Positions 1 through 5,665 of a stretch of DNA of 6,251 nt are shown here, in pieces. A model generated the notes under the pieces. It was not told where the DNA came from and made no database searches. It was given only the letters and a program-made list of their open reading frames with translations. The stretch is from NCBI GenBank assembly GCA_002083985.1, contig MTER01000040.1:1-6251 (forward strand), given 5' to 3'. Within the stretch, counting starts at the first letter, position 1, and each line of letters starts with the position of its first letter. A program made the position numbers and the translations under genes. The stretch is from Candidatus Altarchaeales archaeon A3. Its GTDB lineage: Archaea > Altiarchaeota > Altiarchaeia > Altiarchaeales > Altiarchaeaceae.

Positions 1-41
1 AAATTTAAAAAATAAATAAAATAAATAACAAAACAATCAAA

Positions 42-440
42 ATGACACGAATTGCATTAAACTGGAGAAAAATTCCCCAGAGATATAATCTGATAGGAAC
101 ACAATGTGTAACCTGCGAAACATACTATTTTCCGCCGAGGATTATATGTCCGAAATGCAGAAGGAAGGGAAAAATGGACGAGCATAAATTTTGCGGTGAA
201 GGTGAAGTGCTTACATATACTCTAATTTATTCTCCCCCACAGGGTTTTGAGAACATCAAGCCATATATTCTGGCAATAATAAAATTAAAAGAAGGACCTT
301 CGCTTACGGCACAGATTATTGACTGCAAAATAGACGATGTGAAGATAGGAAGCAAGGTTAAGTCGGTCTTTAGAAAGATTGTTGAAGAAGGTGATGAAGG
401 TGTAATTTTGTACGGATATAAATTTAAGCTGGCAGAGTAA
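42..440 (+). CDS. DUF35 zinc-ribbon/OB-fold protein (acyl-CoA/HMG-CoA synthase partner)
   Basis: This 132-residue protein has the two-part build of the archaeal DUF35 family. The N-terminal rubredoxin-like zinc ribbon has four cysteines as CxxC pairs (C22/C25 and C36/C39) around a YFPPR segment. The rest is an OB-fold, with TYTLIYSPPQGFE, LTAQIIDC and the closing YGYKF. In methanogens and other archaea such proteins hold acetoacetyl-CoA thiolase and HMG-CoA synthase together in the first steps of mevalonate and isoprenoid-lipid synthesis. That role is known for the family and inferred here, because neither enzyme gene lies in the window. An in-frame TAA at 6-8 and the conserved WRxIPQRY motif close to the N-terminus support the start at 42. 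The leader is A/T-only with no Shine-Dalgarno. A lipid head-group enzyme follows 31 bases downstream on the same strand, so co-transcription is plausible. Confidence 0.88.
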   Translation: MTRIALNWRKIPQRYNLIGTQCVTCETYYFPPRIICPKCRRKGKMDEHKFCGEGEVLTYTLIYSPPQGFENIKPYILAIIKLKEGPSLTAQIIDCKIDDVKIGSKVKSVFRKIVEEGDEGVILYGYKFKLAE

Positions 441-471
441 AATTTCGGGATGGATAAAATTTTAAGGAATA

Positions 472-999
472 ATGAATAATAATATATTAAATTTTTTTAA
501 GTGGAAGGATGTATTTTCGCTGCTTTGTGCGGTTTTTGGATTTTTTGCTATAATTGAGGTCTTTACAGGAAATTTTTTGATTGCTACTTTATTTCTCGGA
601 CTTGCGGGAATATCTGATTATATGGATGGATTTATGGCGAGGAAATTTTCCTTTCCGACAGAGTATGGGGCAAATATTGACACGGTTGCAGATGCAGTTG
701 CATTTGGTGTTGCTCCCGCTGTGTTTATATACTTTTATGGAGGCAATTATCTTTATTTGTTAATTTCAATAATTGTTATGTGTGCAGGACTTATGCGGCT
801 GGCGAGATATTTATGTCTGTCAAAAGAAAGCGAAAACCAAAAAGGCACAAAGGTTTATGTAGGAATGCCCATAACATTTAATGCAATAATAATTCCGCTG
901 CTTTATTTGTTGTCGGAATATTTAAATTTTAATCTGTTTTTCCTGACTTTGATTTCTGCTTATCTGATGATTTCAACAATAAATTTCAGAAAAATTTAA
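472..999 (+). CDS. CDP-alcohol phosphatidyltransferase, probable archaetidylserine synthase
   Basis: This 175-residue polytopic membrane enzyme carries the full CDP-alcohol phosphatidyltransferase signature D-x2-DG-x2-AR-x8-G-x3-D-x3-D: D49, D52-G53, A56-R57, G66, D70 and D74. These aspartates bind the metal and the CDP-activated lipid. The following DAVAFGVAPA stretch is typical of the PssA/archaetidylserine synthase branch, so the likely reaction is CDP-archaeol plus L-serine to archaetidylserine plus CMP. The substrate is inferred from that branch; an inositol- or glycerol-phosphate acceptor cannot be excluded. Hydrophobic segments lie near residues 16-45, 76-110 and 130-170. An AAGGA sits only 3 bases before the ATG, too close for a good Shine-Dalgarno site. 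The C-terminus is short for archaeal members, and the gene stops where a znuA remnant begins, so its 3' end may have been remodelled. Confidence 0.85.
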   Translation: MNNNILNFFKWKDVFSLLCAVFGFFAIIEVFTGNFLIATLFLGLAGISDYMDGFMARKFSFPTEYGANIDTVADAVAFGVAPAVFIYFYGGNYLYLLISIIVMCAGLMRLARYLCLSKESENQKGTKVYVGMPITFNAIIIPLLYLLSEYLNFNLFFLTLISAYLMISTINFRKI

Positions 1000-1222
1000 T
1001 AAAACAGGCAAAAGAAAATAATATAACAATAATTTTTGCATCACAGCAATATAGCACAAAAATGCAGAAGTTGTAGCAAATGAAATAAACAGAAAGGTTG
1101 TGCTTATAGATCCTTTGCCCGAAAACTATGCCTATAATTTATACGAAGTTGCAGAGGCATTTTCAAGCACCCAAATTTTTAAAATTTCATTTCACTCCGC
1201 TTCGCCCCGTTCAAAGATTTAA
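984..1222 (+). pseudogene. ZnuA-like metal ABC transporter substrate-binding protein, frameshifted C-terminal remnant
   Basis: No intact frame exists here, but two frames together spell the C-terminal domain of a cluster A-I (ZnuA/TroA) metal-binding protein. The first frame, about 984-1064, reads NLIKQAKENNITIIFAS then QQYSTKM and hits TAG at 1074-1076. Shifting by one base at GCA (1064) continues as AEVVANEINRKVVLIDPL, then ENYAYNLYEVAEAF. This matches the family pattern 'IkvIFvEPqfStk-AEviAkEi-k-VvlDPL-eNY-nL'. Loss of one G in ATGGCAGAA would explain the break. The N-terminal two thirds, including the metal-binding histidines, are absent. The shifted frame runs to TAA at 1220-1222, but similarity fades after about 1168. 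The remnant overlaps the last codons of the upstream phosphatidyltransferase and abuts taw3 tail to tail, which suggests a deletion. Sequencing error could explain the shift, but not the missing N-terminus. Confidence 0.72.
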
Positions 1223-1228
1223 AAATTT
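1173..1228. repeat. 11-bp inverted repeat around a GC-rich core, between convergent gene ends
   Basis: AAATTTTTAAA (1173-1183) and TTTAAAAATTT (1218-1228) are perfect reverse complements. They flank a 34-base interior that contains a C-rich run (TCCGCTTCGCCCCG, about 1196-1209), far richer in G/C than its surroundings. The structure lies where the znuA remnant and taw3 converge and overlaps both ends. It could act as a transcript end in either direction or be a small dispersed repeat. A/T arms of this length can also arise by chance at this composition. Confidence 0.35.
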
Positions 1229-1836
1229 TCATTTTTTAAATCATCCAAAAACTTTTCCCTTTTATGTTCATTCTTTTCAAAATTTTTGTTAGCTATCTCG
1301 ATAATTGAAAACAAATATTGAGGCAGGGCATCATCTTCTATTAACAACTTATTATTATACACGAGCGGAACACTCATTCTTTCATTTCCGTTAATTTCAA
1401 CTATGTATCTTTGGTCACTTAATGCCATTATTCCCGAATGTTTCAATCCATGCTTTATTGCAATTTCTAATATGTTTTTCGCATGCTCCAAACTGTATGC
1501 TACAATGTGCATTATTATTGGTTCCTGTTTGAACCATAAAATACCTTTGCATGATTCTTCTCCGTTGCAAAATTTTTCTATACTCTCAATGACTTCCTCA
1601 ACTGTAACCTTCCTATGCCACCTATCCGCAAAATACGAATACTTTTTACCCCCCAAATCATGGAGCAATATAATTCTACCTGCACAAGATGAACTCGTAT
1701 AATAAAATTTTTTCTCGTTAAATTTCTTCAAAAATCCGATAATGTCTTTATCAACTTCATCTTTGCTTAATGCAAATTCAAATTTTTGCATTGCCCTGTG
1801 TTTTTGTGCGTTAAATTTATTGTCATTCATTTCCAT
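1219..1836 (-). CDS. taw3: Taw3 (TYW3-type) wyosine-pathway tRNA(Phe) N4-methyltransferase
   Basis: This 205-residue protein is recognisable as Taw3/TYW3, the SAM-dependent enzyme that methylates N4 of the tricyclic wyosine intermediate at G37 of tRNA(Phe). Diagnostic segments in order are the N-terminal helix with ALSKDEVDKDI, the YYTSSSCAGRI motif (residues about 45-55) with its conserved serine-cysteine pair, the WHR of ADRWHRKVT, LWFKQEPIIMHIVA, and KHGLKHSGIMALSDQRYIVEI. Length fits the family at roughly 200 residues. Two starts are possible, ATG at 1836 or at 1830 (M3). Neither has a Shine-Dalgarno and both precede the conserved region. The gene lies 170 bases downstream of pgk on the same strand. 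Its first codons are duplicated in that spacer (1899-1973). Its stop overlaps the tail of the znuA remnant on the other strand. Other wyosine genes (taw1, taw2) are not in the window. Confidence 0.9.
   Translation of the reverse strand: MEMNDNKFNAQKHRAMQKFEFALSKDEVDKDIIGFLKKFNEKKFYYTSSSCAGRIILLHDLGGKKYSYFADRWHRKVTVEEVIESIEKFCNGEESCKGILWFKQEPIIMHIVAYSLEHAKNILEIAIKHGLKHSGIMALSDQRYIVEINGNERMSVPLVYNNKLLIEDDALPQYLFSIIEIANKNFEKNEHKREKFLDDLKNENF
1773..1806. repeat. 34-bp perfect direct repeat, first copy (second at 1925-1958)
   Basis: The 34 bases at 1773-1806, inside taw3, recur without a mismatch at 1925-1958, offset by 152 bases. Similarity extends a few bases to either side, including a shared AAATTTAT further upstream of the gene start, before it breaks off. 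On the minus strand both copies encode QKHRAMQKFEF in the same reading register. This is therefore a duplicated coding fragment and not random A/T repetition. Confidence 0.9.
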
Positions 1837-1862
1837 CGTATTAAATTTTTCTTTTTAGAGTG

Positions 1863-1911
1863 TTTTCTTTTTTACTGTGCGATAAGGGTGCTATGTGCCT
1901 AAAAAAGAAAA
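1863..1911. repeat. 12-bp perfect inverted repeat with 25-base loop in the pgk-taw3 spacer
   Basis: TTTTCTTTTTTA (1863-1874) pairs perfectly with TAAAAAAGAAAA (1900-1911) around a mixed-composition interior (1875-1899). In RNA from either strand this could fold into a 12-bp A/U hairpin. It lies between the broken taw3 copy and the intact gene and ends 27 bases from the taw3 start. It could be the remains of a small inserted element with terminal inverted repeats, or a leader structure of taw3. Neither role is shown by the sequence. Confidence 0.5.
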
Positions 1912-1973
1912 GTTCGCTCCAATACAAATTCAAATTTTTGCATTGCCCTGTGTTTTTGCATATCAAATTTATC
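1899..1973 (-). pseudogene. Truncated duplicate of the taw3 5' end
   Basis: On the minus strand this stretch reads DKFDMQKHRAMQKFEFVLER, then TFLF and TAG (stop at 1901-1899). The intact Taw3 begins NKFNAQKHRAMQKFEFALSK. Identity is complete over QKHRAMQKFEF and lost after FE(F)xL, so only about 20 codons of taw3 survive. An ATG at 1961-1959 gives a possible 20-residue peptide. Upstream of it is GGGAGG (minus strand, 1978-1973), a good Shine-Dalgarno but 11 bases away. The same frame runs from just after the pgk stop through GTG. The fragment could be the original taw3 start left behind after an insertion or rearrangement, or a decayed second gene. A translated short upstream reading frame for taw3 is possible but unproven. 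Confidence 0.7.
1900..1911 (-). terminator. Possible T-rich archaeal terminator for pgk
   Basis: Read on the minus strand, the coding-strand sequence here is TTTTCTTTTTTA, about 95 bases after the pgk stop. Archaeal RNA polymerase commonly terminates on such U-rich tracts without needing a hairpin. If used, it would separate pgk from taw3, whose own promoter would then lie in 1837-1899. Confidence 0.3.
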
Positions 1974-2006
1974 CTCCCTCAGCTCCGTTGTATTATTACT
2001 CACTCT

Positions 2007-3266
2007 TTATTTCTTTTGAATTTTCCACGCTCCCTGTAATGACTCTACTCCAACTAACTTTTCTCCTGCAATGTATGAGACCGCTGCTCCTCCGCCAGTG
2101 CAAACATGTCCGATTTTTCTTTCGACATCCAGCTTACCTGCAGCTGCGATAGTGTGTCCGCCTCCGATAACAGTAAATGCGGATGAATTTCCGACTGCTT
2201 TTATTATTTCATTCGTTCCTTTTTTAAATTTTTCATCCTCAATCTTTCCCATTGTCGCATGAGCGAAAATCGTTCCTGACTTTGCTATTATTTCCTTATA
2301 ATTTTCAATTGTTTTTGCTCCTATGTCAAGAATCTGATATCTTGTCGGGAGTTCGCTTACAGATATTTCTTTTCTTTCTCCATTCTCCAGGACAGCCACA
2401 TCTTCCGGAAGTAAAATTTTATCGTTAAATTTTTCAAGCAGCGAATGTGCCGCAGCAATAAATTTATCACCCCCTTTACCTTTTATATAATTTGTGCTTT
2501 CATCGCCCAAATCATAACCCTTTGCCATCAAAAATATATTTGCAATTATTCCGCCTGTTAAAACATAATCAATAACGCTTAATTTGTTCTGAAGCATCTT
2601 AAATGTATCGTCAAGCTTTGCTCCCGCAAGTATAAATGTTAGCGGTCTTTTGGGGTTTTCTCTTACTGCTTTTAACGCTTCTAATTCTTTAATAAGCACT
2701 ATTCCACCAAGCGAAGGTAAAACATAAGTAAATCCGACAACAGATGGCTGGGAACGATGTGAAACAGAAAATGCGTCGTTTATAAAATAGTTCGCAAAAG
2801 TATATAATTTTTTAACAAGATAAGTATTTGCCTGTGCATCTCTCGGCCTGTTTGTATTTTCCTCCGCATAAAATCTGACATTTTCAAGCAAGATTACTTC
2901 TTTGTTCTTTAAATTTTTTATTTTTTCTCTTGCATAACTTCCGAATATATCTTCAATGTATGCTACATTTGTTTTTATATTATCTTTCTCCAAAATTTCA
3001 CTTAGTCGTTTTGCATGTTCTTCAAGACATACAAAATCCTCCGCCGAGCGTTTATCATCGGCAGGTCTTCCCTGATGTGAAAGCAGAACAATTTTTGCGT
3101 TTCTTTTAATTAATTCCTTCACTGTTTCTGCGTGTGCTATTATCCTTCTGTCATCCTCTATCTCCCCGTCCTTTATCGGACAATTTAAATCAACCCTGAC
3201 AATTACTGTCTTTCCTTTAAGTTCATCCGGAGCCAAATCAGACAGCGTTTTTATATCCTCAAACAT
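2007..3266 (-). CDS. pgk: Phosphoglycerate kinase, archaeal type
   Basis: This 419-residue protein is a full-length PGK, which interconverts 3-phosphoglycerate plus ATP with 1,3-bisphosphoglycerate plus ADP in the cytoplasm (glycolysis and gluconeogenesis). Visible motifs are RVDLNCP (residues 24-30) and LLSHQGRP (61-68) of the phosphoglycerate site, FINDAFSVSHRSQPSVVGF, LAGAKLDDTFKMLQNKL in the nucleotide domain, VIGGGHT, and the closing HVCTGGGA loop. The SHQGRP and FxNDAFxxxHRSQPS forms are the archaeal versions. One oddity is the loop normally reading NGPMGxxE, which here reads HATMGKIE (H336 to E343): the usual Asn-Gly-Pro is replaced while the Glu is kept. The ATG at 3266 is immediately preceded by an A/T-only leader. 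A TATA-like box lies about 40 bases upstream. The gene is divergent from the PF04008 gene. Confidence 0.95.
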   Translation of the reverse strand: MFEDIKTLSDLAPDELKGKTVIVRVDLNCPIKDGEIEDDRRIIAHAETVKELIKRNAKIVLLSHQGRPADDKRSAEDFVCLEEHAKRLSEILEKDNIKTNVAYIEDIFGSYAREKIKNLKNKEVILLENVRFYAEENTNRPRDAQANTYLVKKLYTFANYFINDAFSVSHRSQPSVVGFTYVLPSLGGIVLIKELEALKAVRENPKRPLTFILAGAKLDDTFKMLQNKLSVIDYVLTGGIIANIFLMAKGYDLGDESTNYIKGKGGDKFIAAAHSLLEKFNDKILLPEDVAVLENGERKEISVSELPTRYQILDIGAKTIENYKEIIAKSGTIFAHATMGKIEDEKFKKGTNEIIKAVGNSSAFTVIGGGHTIAAAGKLDVERKIGHVCTGGGAAVSYIAGEKLVGVESLQGAWKIQKK

Positions 3267-3302
3267 TTTAAATTTTAAATTTATTTTTTTTAAATTTAAT
3301 CC

Positions 3303-3312
3303 TTTTTTATAA
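3303..3312 (-). promoter_or_regulatory. Likely TATA box of pgk
   Basis: On the minus strand, CTTATAAAAAAGG stands out in the pgk upstream region. With transcription starting about 25 bases downstream, the transcript would begin near 3282 and leave a leader of roughly 16 bases. This fits archaeal promoters with short leaders. No purine-rich BRE is obvious, and the surrounding A/T composition lowers the weight of the match. Confidence 0.4.
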
Positions 3313-3330
3313 GTTTTTAAATTTAATTAG

Positions 3331-3343
3331 AAATATTAAAATA
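3331..3343 (+). promoter_or_regulatory. Possible TATA element for the PF04008 gene
   Basis: AAATATTAAAATA ends 26 bases before the ATG at 3370. A start about 25 bases downstream of its centre would give an almost leaderless transcript. The 103-base divergent spacer 3267-3369 must hold promoters for both genes, but A/T richness makes this assignment weak. Confidence 0.22.
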
Positions 3344-3369
3344 ATTAAGATTACAAAAAATAAAACAAA

Positions 3370-3858
3370 ATGGAACCAAATATAAAGACAATAAAAATTG
3401 AAAAACCATCGGACGCAAACATTATTTTGGGACAGGCACATTTCATTAAAACAGCAGAAGATTTATATGAGGCAATGCTCAATATCAATTCCAATGCAAA
3501 ATTTGGAATCGCATTTACGGAGGCGTCGGGGGACTGCTTAATCAGGGTTGAAGGAAGTGATGAAGAACTTAAAATTTTAGCAGGTAAGAATGCATTGAAT
3601 TTATCCTGCGGACATAGTTTTATAATAATAATTAAAGGTGCATATCCTGTAAATTTTTTAAACGCAATAAAGAATGTTCCCGAGGTTTGCAATATTTATT
3701 GTGCAACGGCAAATGATGTTGAAGTAGTTGTTGCTGAAACGGAGCAGGGAAGGGGAATCTTGGGCGTAATTGACGGATTAAAAAGTAAAGGAATTGAAAC
3801 AAAAGAAGATATTGAAAAGAGAAGGAAATTTTTAAGAAATATAGGATATAAATTTTAA
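3370..3858 (+). CDS. PF04008 'adenosine-specific kinase' family protein
   Basis: This 162-residue protein matches the small PF04008 family over its whole length, and family members are about 160 residues. Conserved blocks are [17 protein letters not shown] (about 46-62), the [24 protein letters not shown] run (about 78-101), [31 protein letters not shown] and the C-terminal [12 protein letters not shown]. The family is annotated as adenosine-specific kinase because of nucleotide found in a crystal structure; its physiological reaction is uncertain, and I claim no more here. It shares no motif with ribokinase-type adenosine kinases. One small difference is ATAND where ATANP is usual. The A/T leader lacks a Shine-Dalgarno. 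The gene is divergent from pgk and lies 48 bases upstream of the toxin-antitoxin pair, with a short tandem repeat in that gap. Confidence 0.88.
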   Translation: MEPNIKTIKIEKPSDANIILGQAHFIKTAEDLYEAMLNINSNAKFGIAFTEASGDCLIRVEGSDEELKILAGKNALNLSCGHSFIIIIKGAYPVNFLNAIKNVPEVCNIYCATANDVEVVVAETEQGRGILGVIDGLKSKGIETKEDIEKRRKFLRNIGYKF

Positions 3859-3862
3859 ACAT

Positions 3863-3890
3863 AATGAGTAAATTTTAATGAGTAAATTTA
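3863..3890. repeat. 14-bp tandem repeat, two copies, ahead of hicB
   Basis: AATGAGTAAATTTT (3863-3876) is followed directly by AATGAGTAAATTTA (3877-3890), 13 of 14 bases alike. The pair lies between the PF04008 gene and the hicB start, 16 bases before the ATG. Toxin-antitoxin operons are often autoregulated through repeated operator sites near the start, so this is a candidate. Replication slippage alone could also produce it, and this HicB shows no DNA-binding domain. Confidence 0.45.
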
Positions 3891-3906
3891 ATAAAAAAAT
3901 TTAAAA

Positions 3907-4143
3907 ATGATAAAAGCAGAGATATATTTTGATGGAGAGTATTATTGTGCAAGATGTTTGAATATAGATGTGTTTACACAGGGAAAAACAATAGACGAAG
4001 TAGTAAATAACCTGAAAGAAGCGGTAAGTTTACACCTTGAAGATGAGAACCTTCCGGAAACATCAATCTTGACAATGATGGAACTTGGGCCATTAAAACC
4101 AAATGTACAAATACCACAACCCATAACAAATGCCGCAATATAA
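3907..4143 (+). CDS. hicB: HicB-family antitoxin (short form)
   Basis: This 78-residue protein has the HicB partial RNase H-like fold pattern: a beta strand (MIKAEIYFDGEYYCARC), then the family hallmark FTQGKTIDEVVNNLKEAV and an acidic tail. Such proteins bind and block a HicA mRNA interferase. No C-terminal helix-turn-helix or ribbon-helix-helix domain is visible, so this is the short form, and self-repression by direct DNA binding is not evident. It lies directly upstream of a HicA-like gene with a 9-base gap. Antitoxin first is the reverse of the classical hicAB order but is common in archaea and in UPF0150/YcfA-type pairs. The start follows an A/T-only stretch (AAATTTAAAA) without a Shine-Dalgarno. 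Confidence 0.85.
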   Translation: MIKAEIYFDGEYYCARCLNIDVFTQGKTIDEVVNNLKEAVSLHLEDENLPETSILTMMELGPLKPNVQIPQPITNAAI

Positions 4144-4152
4144 TGAAGTAAT

Positions 4153-4401
4153 ATGTCATCTAAATTACCGGTAATATCAGGAAAACAATTAGTAAAGATG
4201 ATGCACTCGCTCGGATACATAGCTGTAAGACAAAAAGGGAGCTACATCACAATGCGATTAGAAACAAATGTTGGTGCGCATTCAATAATTGTTCCGAATC
4301 ACGAAGAGATCGCGAAAGGGACATTGGACGATATATTAAACAAAGTAAGTATATGGGCACAAAAAAGTAAGGAAAATTTAATAGAGTTGTTGAAGAGATA
4401 A
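4153..4401 (+). CDS. hicA: HicA-family (YcfA) toxin with Tyr at the catalytic His position
   Basis: This 82-residue protein fits the dsRBD-like HicA/YcfA family in length and motif order: KLPVISGKQLVKMMHSLGY (4-22), RQKGS (26-30), IIVPNHEEIAKGTLDDIL (45-62). Active members are ribosome-independent mRNA interferases whose essential histidine lies in the Gly-Ser-His motif. Here the motif is GSY: codon 31 is TAC (4243-4245), one base from CAC. The second family histidine, in VPNH (H50), is kept. The reading frame is otherwise intact and its partner HicB is present. It may therefore be an inactivated toxin retained with its antitoxin, a binding-only regulator, or an active variant using another residue. 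The order hicB-hicA and the 9-base gap suggest one transcript. Confidence 0.85.
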   Translation: MSSKLPVISGKQLVKMMHSLGYIAVRQKGSYITMRLETNVGAHSIIVPNHEEIAKGTLDDILNKVSIWAQKSKENLIELLKR

Positions 4402-4430
4402 AATTCAATTTAAATCTAAATTCAATTTAA
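4401..4430. repeat. Direct repeat AAATTCAATTTAA x2 in the hicA-dapL spacer
   Basis: AAATTCAATTTAA occurs at 4401-4413 and again at 4418-4430, a 17-base period. It starts in the hicA stop codon and ends 24 bases before the dapL ATG, where a promoter or regulator site would be expected. The all-A/T context makes chance or slippage plausible. Confidence 0.4.
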
Positions 4431-4454
4431 CTCAAACTTTAACCAATTAACAAA

Positions 4455-5639
4455 ATGAATCCCTCAAAAAGAATCCAGACATTACCTCCGTATTTATTTG
4501 CAGAGGTGGATAAAAAGGTAGCAAAAGCAAAAAACGAAGGAAAGGATATAATAAATTTAAGTATTGGCGACCCTGATTTGGGAACTCCGAAACCAGTTGT
4601 TGAGAAATTATACGAAGCTGCAAAAAATCCAGATACGCATCACTATCCGTCTTATGTCGGAATGAAGGACTTGCGATTAGAAATTTCCAGTTGGATGAAA
4701 AAAAGGTTTAATGCAAATTTTACTGATGACGAAATTTGTGTATTAATCGGCTCAAAGGAAGGCATTGCACATCTCCCGCTTGGAATAATTAATCCGGGCG
4801 ACTATGGAATCTATCCTGATCCGGGTTATCCTGTTTATAGAACCTCAATAATGTTTGCCGATGGAAATCCCATTCAGATGCCTTTAAAAGAAGAAAATAA
4901 ATTTTTACCGGATATAGACGAATTAAACAAAAAAATCAGAAATTTAGGCAAAAAGCCAAAGTTGATGTTCCTGAATTATCCGAATAATCCGACATCCGCA
5001 GTTACTGATTTAAAATTTTTAAAAGAAGTTGTTGAATTTGCGATTGAGAATGAAATTTTGCTGTGCTATGATAATGCTTACAGTGAAATGACTTTTGATA
5101 ATTATGCTGCTCCAAGTATATTTGAAATTAAAGAAGCAAGAGAGACAGCAATAGAAATTTTCTCGTTCTCAAAGACATACAATATGACGGGATGGCGCAT
5201 CGGGTTTGCAGTCGGAAAAAGCGAAAATTTAAATTTACTGAAAAAGGTTAAGGAAAATTTTGATTCCGGGGTTTTTAACGCAATTCAGATTGCTGCAATT
5301 GAAGCATTAAAGAGTAAGGAAGTTGAAAGCGAAGTAAAGAAAAATATGAAAATTTTTGAAGAGAGAAGAAATGTTGTTTGTGAAAAATTAGAGGAATTCG
5401 AAGCGGAATTTGAGAAACCGAAAGCGACATTTTATATCTGGATTAAGATTAATAAAGAGAAATTTAATGGCAAAGAAAGTGTAAGCATGAAATTTTGCGA
5501 TAAAGCAATTGAAAAAGGTGTTGTGCTGACTCCTGGTGTAGGGTTTGGCGAATATGGAGAGGGATTTGTAAGAATAGCAATAACACAAAGCAAGGAAAGA
5601 ATTATAGAGGGAATTGAGAGAATTAAGGAGATGTTTTAA
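4455..5639 (+). CDS. dapL: LL-diaminopimelate aminotransferase (class I/II PLP aminotransferase)
   Basis: This 394-residue fold-type I aminotransferase best fits the methanogen-type DapL. DapL converts tetrahydrodipicolinate plus glutamate to LL-diaminopimelate plus 2-oxoglutarate in one step of lysine synthesis. Motifs are NLSIGDPDLGTP at the N-terminus, HHYPSYVGM, NYPNNPTS with the cofactor-contacting Asn, YDNAYSEM, and the PLP-lysine segment SFSKTYNMTGWRIGF with the Schiff-base lysine at K240. The C-terminal FVRIAIT contains the substrate-carboxylate arginine. SKTYNMTGWRIGF is shared by DapL and some related alanine or aspartate aminotransferases, so substrate choice is inferred. Length matches the family. 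Other lysine genes (dapA, dapB, dapF, lysA) are not nearby. The start at 4455 has no Shine-Dalgarno and lies 53 bases after hicA. Confidence 0.87.
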   Translation: MNPSKRIQTLPPYLFAEVDKKVAKAKNEGKDIINLSIGDPDLGTPKPVVEKLYEAAKNPDTHHYPSYVGMKDLRLEISSWMKKRFNANFTDDEICVLIGSKEGIAHLPLGIINPGDYGIYPDPGYPVYRTSIMFADGNPIQMPLKEENKFLPDIDELNKKIRNLGKKPKLMFLNYPNNPTSAVTDLKFLKEVVEFAIENEILLCYDNAYSEMTFDNYAAPSIFEIKEARETAIEIFSFSKTYNMTGWRIGFAVGKSENLNLLKKVKENFDSGVFNAIQIAAIEALKSKEVESEVKKNMKIFEERRNVVCEKLEEFEAEFEKPKATFYIWIKINKEKFNGKESVSMKFCDKAIEKGVVLTPGVGFGEYGEGFVRIAITQSKERIIEGIERIKEMF

Positions 5640-5665
5640 ATTTATTTTAAATTTAAATTTTTAAG

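Noticed and set aside
581..763. Alternative plus frame inside the phosphatidyltransferase gene
   Set aside because: It overlaps the signature motif of the real gene in another frame and shows no motif of its own.
1403..1702. Plus-strand open frame of 99 codons
   Set aside because: It is antisense to taw3, whose minus-strand motifs (SSC, WHR, EP) are decisive.
1895..2152. Plus-strand open frame of 85 codons across the pgk-taw3 spacer
   Set aside because: It lies opposite the end of pgk and the taw3 fragment, and its translation shows no family motif. The minus-strand reading explains the sequence.
3351..3692. Minus-strand open frame of 113 codons
   Set aside because: It is antisense to the well-supported PF04008 gene and has the low-complexity hydrophobic look of a shadow frame.
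3903..4401. The HicBA pair as part of a larger defence island
   Set aside because: Both neighbours are housekeeping-type genes, and no restriction, CRISPR or other defence gene is present.
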